From Pseudomonadota bacterium (GTDB lineage Bacteria > Pseudomonadota > Gammaproteobacteria > Xanthomonadales > Xanthomonadaceae): a stretch of DNA of 19,598 nt. A model generated the notes under the pieces. It made no database searches, had not been told where the DNA came from, and saw nothing but the letters and a program-made list of their open reading frames with translations. Of this stretch, positions 14,925 to 19,598 are shown piece after piece. How positions within the stretch are numbered: position 1 is the stretch's first letter; every line of letters begins with the position of its first letter. The stretch lies in assembly GCA_023425225.1 (NCBI GenBank), contig JAFADB010000323.1, positions 1 to 19,598 on the forward strand. The letters are read 5' to 3'. The translations under genes and the position numbers were made by a program.

Positions 14925-17900
14925 ATGCCCGGCCATCGCCGTCCGTCGCTGCTCTTCGCCCTCTTCCTGCTCGGCCTGCTGGCCATCCCCGCCGTCTGCG
15001 CCGCCGCGGAGGCGGCTCCGCGCCTGCTGTTCCGCGTGTCCGCCGATGCCGGCTTCGCCGCCGACGTGGCCGGCGGCGATGCGCTGCCCAACTTCCGCGA
15101 CAAGGTGCGGCTAGTGCCCACCGGGGTGAAGGGCGACGCCATCGAGTGGGCCGACGACGGCGTGCTGGCGTGGAACGCGCCGGGCAACGTGTACGCCCAG
15201 CGCGGCACGCTGGCGTTCTTCTGGCGCTCGCGCTACCCGGTCGGCGAGGCGCCGTTCGTGATCTTCCGCGTCGGCTACGCCGACCACAGCAGCTGGGACA
15301 TGGCCTGGCTGCGCATCGACTGGAACGGCCACGGCTTCGACGCCTTCGTCACCGACGCCAACCTGGCTCGCACACGGGTGTCGTTCCGGCTCGACGCGCC
15401 GCCGGCCGCCAGCGACTGGACCCACCTTGCCTTCGCCTGGGACGAGAGCCGCGGCGTGCGGCTGTACGTCGGCGGCCGCGAGGTGGCGCGCGAGGATTGC
15501 GCACAGGCCTGCCGCGACGGTGGCTCGCTGGATTTCGATGCCGCGCTGGACCAGTTCGGCCTGGCCGGGCGGGTGATGTCGCCGCACCAGGTGCAGAGCC
15601 GCTACAACTTCCTGCGCGGCAGCGACTTCGACGAGATCCGCATCTACGATCGCATGCTCGACGCGGCCAGCATCGCCGCGCTGGCACGGCTGGAAGAGCC
15701 GCGAGGTGCCGAGCCGGCGCGCGCGGACGACGCGCACGCCGCCTGGCTGCATCGCTACGGCTGGGACCATGGCCGCGCGCCGCCGCCGCTGGAGGCGCCG
15801 GTCACGCGCATCCGCAAGGTCGAGTTCGCCGATGCCCGCGACCTGAAGCAATGGATGTGGAAGGCCACCGACGGCATCGCCGAGACCACCTGGCCCGGCG
15901 TCTACAACCGCTCGCGCCTGCCCGGCCGCAACGACTACTTCCAGCTGCCGGACTGGAACGTCTACGTCGAAGGCGGCAAGGCGCTGGAACTGACGCTGCC
16001 GGACGAGCCGTTCAACCGCATCGAGATCCGCGGCGCGGCATTCGGCCAGGCCAGCTGGCGCGGCGGCGACGGCACGGCGCAGCCGCTGTTCTCGCGGGCG
16101 CAGGGCACGCTGCGCAGCGTCGACCAGTTCGAGCGGCGCCGCGGCGGCACGCTGCGCTTCGCCAACACCGAGCAGGAAACCCCGATCCAGGAAATCTGGG
16201 CCTACGACGTCGGTGCCGGCGCCGAGCCCGAAGGCAGCGCCAAGCTCGCCTACAGCGTGCGCAGCGACGTCGCACCCGACTACGACAACCTCGCGCCGTT
16301 GCGCGAGTACATCGCCGGCCGCTATCCGCCCGGCGAGCGCGATACCGTGGTGGCGCTGCCGGCCAAGGCTCCGGCGCGCACGCGCACGCTCGCCGCGCCT
16401 GCGGCCGACCACCAGCCGGTCGTGCACGTGCTAGTGCCGTCCGGGCTCGGCGATCCGCCGCCGGACCAGCCGCTGATGCGCAGCTGGGCCTATGGCTGGG
16501 AGCACATGCACGACGGCCTGGACGGCATCGCCCTGGACATTCCGGCGCTGGACCTGCCGGCCACCCACGCCGGCACGATCCCGCTCAGTATCCGCGTCAA
16601 GGACCCGATCTGGCCGGCGCGCGACATGCTCGACGTGTCGGTCGCGGTGCGGCCGGGGCAGGCGCGCACGCTGTGGCTGGACCTGCGCGACCGCATCCTC
16701 ACCGGCGACGGCCTGATGCTGTCCATCGCCGCCGCCGCGCCCGGCTTCGATGCGCGCGCGCTGGACGGCATGAACCTGCGGCTGGTGTTCAAGCCGCGCG
16801 AGCAGGCCCGCGCCGAGCACCTCGCCGACCGCTTCAACCAAGTCAAGGACAACTGGGGCTTCCTGGTCGAGGAACACACCAGCTCCAAGCGCCAGCGGTT
16901 GTACCGGCGCCTCGATGCCGACATCGGCGACCTGCTGCGGGTGGACCCGGAGCACGCGCTGGGCCGCGCCTACTGGAACGACATCGTCTACGGCAACCAG
17001 CCCCCGCCGCCGGTGCAGCTGCCCGAGCCGCCGGCGGGCGTGCCCGGCTGGGCGTTCTGGCAGCTGGAGAACCTCAAGGCCACGCGCCGCTACATCCACT
17101 GGTGGATCGACCAGCGCCAGGTGGACTACGGCGACTTCGGCGGCGGCATCTCCGACGACTCGGACCTGCTGCAGCAATGGCCGGGCGTGGCGCTGATGGG
17201 TGTGGACCCGGACCGGCTCAACGCCTCGCTGACCGCACTGTCGGACGCGGCCTACCGCAACGGCATGTTCAGCGGCGGGCTGTCCACCATCGAGACCGAC
17301 GAGCTGCACGCCTACGAGGAAGGCATCAACCTCGACAGCGCCATGCTCTACCTCAACTGGGGCGACCCGCTCACCGTCGAGCGGCTGATGGCGACGGTGC
17401 GCGCGTTCGACGCCGTCATCCAGCCCAACCCGCAGGGCCACCTGCTGTTCTCCAGCAACTGGTTCGGCGGGCGCAAGGTCTACCGCGAGCCGAACTGGCA
17501 GTGGCAGAAGCCGTACTCGTTCCCGATCCTGCACCCGGCGCTGCTGCTGGGCGGCTACAACGCCGACCCGCGCAGCCGCCGCATCGTCACCGGCCTGGCC
17601 GACGGCTACCTGGCCCACGCGTACACCGACGCGCAGGGGCGCTGGGCGCTGCCCAACGAGATCAACTGGAAGACCGGCGAAACCCGTGGCGGCGAGCTGT
17701 GGCAGGGCAGCGGCGGTGCCGACACCCTGCACACGTTCTGGGCGGCGTGGCGCTGGAGCGGCGATGCGCGCTACCTGCGGGTGTTCGACTACCGCGTCGC
17801 CGACAGCGGGCCCAACGGCCTGTCCAACCTCAACGAGAACGTCCTGGACCTGCTGGGCCGGCGCGAGGACTGGGGCGCGCAGTTGGCCCGGTCGGCCGCT

Positions 17901-18761
17901 GCCGGGGCGACGGATTTCCCGCAGTATGTGGCCTGGGAGAACAGCGGTGACCCGCGCTGGCTGGAGGCGCTGTACCGCGAGGAGACGCGGCAGAAGCTGC
18001 GCGACGCCTACCTGATGACCGAGGGCCACTGGTGGACCGATCGCGTCGAGTCGACCACGGTGAATCTGCAGCGCGCGCGCCTGGGCGGGGTTGCGCTCAA
18101 GCGCAACCAGACCTGGCCGGGCCACACCGTGAGCTGGCGCTTCGCCGATCCGGAGGCCGCCGTGCAGGTCGCGCTGGCGTTGCCGCGCCCGCAGTCGCAG
18201 CGCTTCACCGTCATCGCCTACAACGCCAGCGGCAGGCCGCAGCGCGCCGCCATGACCGGCTGGAACGTCGCTGCCGGGCAGTGGCGCATGATCTCGGGCA
18301 TCGACCGCGACGGCGACGGCCGCATCGACGGCCAGGCCGCTACCCGCGACTTCGCGTTCGAGAAGAGCGCATCGGTGGATGTCGAGTTCCCCGCGGGCAG
18401 GACCGTGGTGATGCAGTTCGAACGGCTCGCCGCCGCCGAGCCGGTCGAGCAGCGGTCCGACCTCGGCATCGGCCGCGGCGACGTGCACATCGTCGGCGAT
18501 GCGCTCCAGGTCACCGTGCACAGCCTCGGCCACGCCGACGCCCCGCCCGGCGCGGTGGTGCTGGAGGACGCGCGCGGGCGCGAGCTGGCTCGCGCTGGTT
18601 TCCCCGCGCTGCCGGCGCCCCGCGACCTGCAGCCGAAGACGACACGGGTCAGCCTGCCGCTGCCGCCGGGCTTCGACCGTGCCGGGACGCGGCTGCGGCT
18701 GCAAACCGATGGCGACGTGGCCGAGGTGACGCGGCTCAACAACGCGATGGCGGTACCGTGA
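14925..18761 (+). CDS. Secreted multidomain protein with LamG-like domain, putative polysaccharide-degrading enzyme of unassigned family
   Basis: 1278 residues. A signal peptide (about 1-28, ending near AVCAAA) predicts export. Residues about 85-255 read as a LamG/concanavalin-like sandwich: GTLAFFWRSRYP, DWTHLAFAWDES, VRLYVGGREVA, DEIRIYDRMLDAASI. Residues 300-425 look like a second beta-rich module. Residues about 640-1045 are helical and rich in Trp, Tyr and acidic residues, with DFGGGISDDSDLLQQWPG (737-754), ETDELHAYEEG (790-800), the aromatic NWQWQKPYSFP stretch and LNEN (969-972), as in alpha/alpha-toroid glycan lyases and hydrolases. A calcium-loop-like DRDGDGRIDG lies at 1127-1136, and the last 95 residues resemble a CARDB/Ig-like domain. 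I recognise no known lyase motif, so the family is open. AGGA precedes the ATG. The frame is open far upstream through the receptor gene in another frame, so the start rests on the signal peptide. Context suggests uronic-acid glycan breakdown. Confidence 0.75.
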   Translation: MPGHRRPSLLFALFLLGLLAIPAVCAAAEAAPRLLFRVSADAGFAADVAGGDALPNFRDKVRLVPTGVKGDAIEWADDGVLAWNAPGNVYAQRGTLAFFWRSRYPVGEAPFVIFRVGYADHSSWDMAWLRIDWNGHGFDAFVTDANLARTRVSFRLDAPPAASDWTHLAFAWDESRGVRLYVGGREVAREDCAQACRDGGSLDFDAALDQFGLAGRVMSPHQVQSRYNFLRGSDFDEIRIYDRMLDAASIAALARLEEPRGAEPARADDAHAAWLHRYGWDHGRAPPPLEAPVTRIRKVEFADARDLKQWMWKATDGIAETTWPGVYNRSRLPGRNDYFQLPDWNVYVEGGKALELTLPDEPFNRIEIRGAAFGQASWRGGDGTAQPLFSRAQGTLRSVDQFERRRGGTLRFANTEQETPIQEIWAYDVGAGAEPEGSAKLAYSVRSDVAPDYDNLAPLREYIAGRYPPGERDTVVALPAKAPARTRTLAAPAADHQPVVHVLVPSGLGDPPPDQPLMRSWAYGWEHMHDGLDGIALDIPALDLPATHAGTIPLSIRVKDPIWPARDMLDVSVAVRPGQARTLWLDLRDRILTGDGLMLSIAAAAPGFDARALDGMNLRLVFKPREQARAEHLADRFNQVKDNWGFLVEEHTSSKRQRLYRRLDADIGDLLRVDPEHALGRAYWNDIVYGNQPPPPVQLPEPPAGVPGWAFWQLENLKATRRYIHWWIDQRQVDYGDFGGGISDDSDLLQQWPGVALMGVDPDRLNASLTALSDAAYRNGMFSGGLSTIETDELHAYEEGINLDSAMLYLNWGDPLTVERLMATVRAFDAVIQPNPQGHLLFSSNWFGGRKVYREPNWQWQKPYSFPILHPALLLGGYNADPRSRRIVTGLADGYLAHAYTDAQGRWALPNEINWKTGETRGGELWQGSGGADTLHTFWAAWRWSGDARYLRVFDYRVADSGPNGLSNLNENVLDLLGRREDWGAQLARSAAAGATDFPQYVAWENSGDPRWLEALYREETRQKLRDAYLMTEGHWWTDRVESTTVNLQRARLGGVALKRNQTWPGHTVSWRFADPEAAVQVALALPRPQSQRFTVIAYNASGRPQRAAMTGWNVAAGQWRMISGIDRDGDGRIDGQAATRDFAFEKSASVDVEFPAGRTVVMQFERLAAAEPVEQRSDLGIGRGDVHIVGDALQVTVHSLGHADAPPGAVVLEDARGRELARAGFPALPAPRDLQPKTTRVSLPLPPGFDRAGTRLRLQTDGDVAEVTRLNNAMAVP

Positions 18762-18767
18762 CGTCAT

Positions 18768-18804
18768 GGCTCCGGTCCCGCGCGACCGGAGCCGGCACCC
18801 TTTT
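18768..18804 (+). terminator. Intrinsic terminator of the receptor/secreted-enzyme unit
   Basis: Perfect ten-base stem GGCTCCGGTC / GACCGGAGCC with the loop CCGCGC, followed by GGCACCC and a short TTTT run, starting 6 bases after the stop. The T-run is short and offset, so efficiency is uncertain. Confidence 0.65.
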
Positions 18805-18954
18805 CGATTCATCGAGTACGGCCGACCGCCGGGTCGGACGTGCTGTGATCGCGAAGGCTGCTGCCCGGGGCTCCGCGCGCAGCGTGGCTGCGGTGCTCCC
18901 GCCCTTAGTTGATGCCCTGAGACCCGCCAGCAACGCCCTAGCCTGCTGCTTGTA

Positions 18955-18975
18955 AAATGCGCATCATTCGCATTT
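18955..18975 (+). promoter_or_regulatory. Fur-box-like operator
   Basis: Palindrome AAATGCG-N7-CGCATTT with CATCATT in the centre, close to the Fur consensus GATAATGATAATCATTATC and its proteobacterial variants of the AATGnGAATCATTCnCATT kind. It overlaps a possible -10 (TAAAAT, 18953-18958) and lies 121 bases before the siderophore-receptor ATG, as expected for iron repression. No convincing -35 is seen. Confidence 0.65.
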
Positions 18976-19096
18976 AATGGCGGCCCTACGAAGGTCGGCG
19001 CAATCCACCGTGGCGCCGCGCCGCCCAGGTCCGCCTGGCGCCTGTCGTGCCCATGGCTGCGCGCCGCCGGTTTCCCTCTTCTCTCAAGACACTCCC

Positions 19097-19598
19097 ATGC
19101 ATTCCACCAGCTTCCAGCTGCGATCCACCAGCGCCCGCAACACCGCCTCGACCGTCCTCGCCTGCCGCCGCCTGCCGCTGGCGATCTGCCTGGCCCTGGC
19201 CGGCGCGTCGGGCGCGGCACTGGCCGCTCCGTCGAGCGACGCGCCGGCCGCCAGCGACAGCGCCACCGATCTGGACACGGTGCTGGTTGTCGCCCAGCGC
19301 GCCGAGCGCGTCAGCAACGGTGCCCTCAACCTCGACCTGGCCGTCAAGGACACCCCGCAGTCGATCAGCGTGGTGACCCGGGAGCAGATGCAGCAGTTCG
19401 GTGCCGACAGCGTCAACGCGGCGCTGCGCCTGGCCACCGGCGTGCAGGTCGATGAATGGGAAACCAACCGCACCAGCTACAGCGCGCGCGGCTTCGACAT
19501 CCTGAACACCCAGATCGATGGCGTCGGCCTGCCCAACGGATGGGGCGTCGCCACCGGCGCGTTCGACGCCTTCGGCTATGACAAGGTCGAGGTGATCC
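19097..19598 (+). CDS. TonB-dependent siderophore-type receptor, 5' part only
   Basis: The first 167 codons of a gene that leaves the window. A long signal region ends near ASGAALA (about residue 43). A TonB-box-like TDLDTVLVVAQR follows at 58-69, then the start of the plug with KDTPQSISVVTREQM (84-98), LRLATGVQV and SARGFDI (129-135), the wording typical of siderophore receptors. It would import a ferric siderophore through the outer membrane. The ATG was chosen because the signal peptide follows it. There is no strong Shine-Dalgarno, and the upstream ATG at 19053 is in another frame. The Fur-box-like site upstream supports iron control. The ligand cannot be told from this part. Confidence 0.88.
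   Translation, partial: MHSTSFQLRSTSARNTASTVLACRRLPLAICLALAGASGAALAAPSSDAPAASDSATDLDTVLVVAQRAERVSNGALNLDLAVKDTPQSISVVTREQMQQFGADSVNAALRLATGVQVDEWETNRTSYSARGFDILNTQIDGVGLPNGWGVATGAFDAFGYDKVEVI

Noticed and set aside
16431..19220. A 929-codon open frame on the minus strand opposite the secreted LamG protein
   Set aside because: Same high-GC antisense effect: low-complexity composition, no motif, and it crosses the terminator, the Fur-box-like site and the start of the siderophore receptor.

Overview
The window is a very GC-rich stretch of chromosome that looks like a member of the Xanthomonadaceae (Xanthomonas, Pseudoxanthomonas, Lysobacter or Luteimonas type). The grounds are a large TonB-dependent receptor of the Xanthomonas/Caulobacter type, a second TonB-dependent receptor, lower Entner-Doudoroff genes beside a carbohydrate-uptake locus, and many short palindromic extragenic repeats. 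I see no tRNA, rRNA, CRISPR array, insertion sequence or phage gene.

Left part (1-5110), all on the minus strand: a lactate-use operon lldP-lldR-lldD (permease, GntR/FadR-type regulator, FMN L-lactate dehydrogenase). A plausible sigma-70 promoter lies in front of it, with regulator-type palindromes on both sides. Two small membrane-protein genes follow upstream: a DUF2214 protein and an isoprenylcysteine-methyltransferase-like protein.

Middle (5356-10004): an orphan NarL/DesKR-type two-component system on the plus strand, then on the minus strand a single 603-codon gene that fuses the two subunits of NAD-linked dihydroorotate dehydrogenase (PyrK electron-transfer part, then class 1B PyrD). 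About 870 bases without a credible gene follow. They hold REP-like palindromes arranged as inverted pairs and a diverged direct repeat of about 75 bases.

Right part (10005-18804): a candidate uronate-glycan locus. kdgK and eda (2-keto-3-deoxygluconate kinase and KDPG aldolase) overlap on the minus strand. Divergently there is a TonB-dependent receptor, followed by a secreted 1278-residue protein with a LamG-like domain and a long helical region that I cannot assign to a known family. Two nearly identical operator-like sites sit in the shared intergenic region. The simplest reading is that the secreted protein processes a uronic-acid polysaccharide, the receptor imports the fragments, and the products end as 2-keto-3-deoxygluconate, which KdgK and Eda turn into pyruvate and glyceraldehyde 3-phosphate. 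The large secreted protein is the best candidate here for something undescribed.

Far right (18805-19598): a Fur-box-like palindrome and the first 167 codons of a siderophore-type TonB-dependent receptor that runs off the window.
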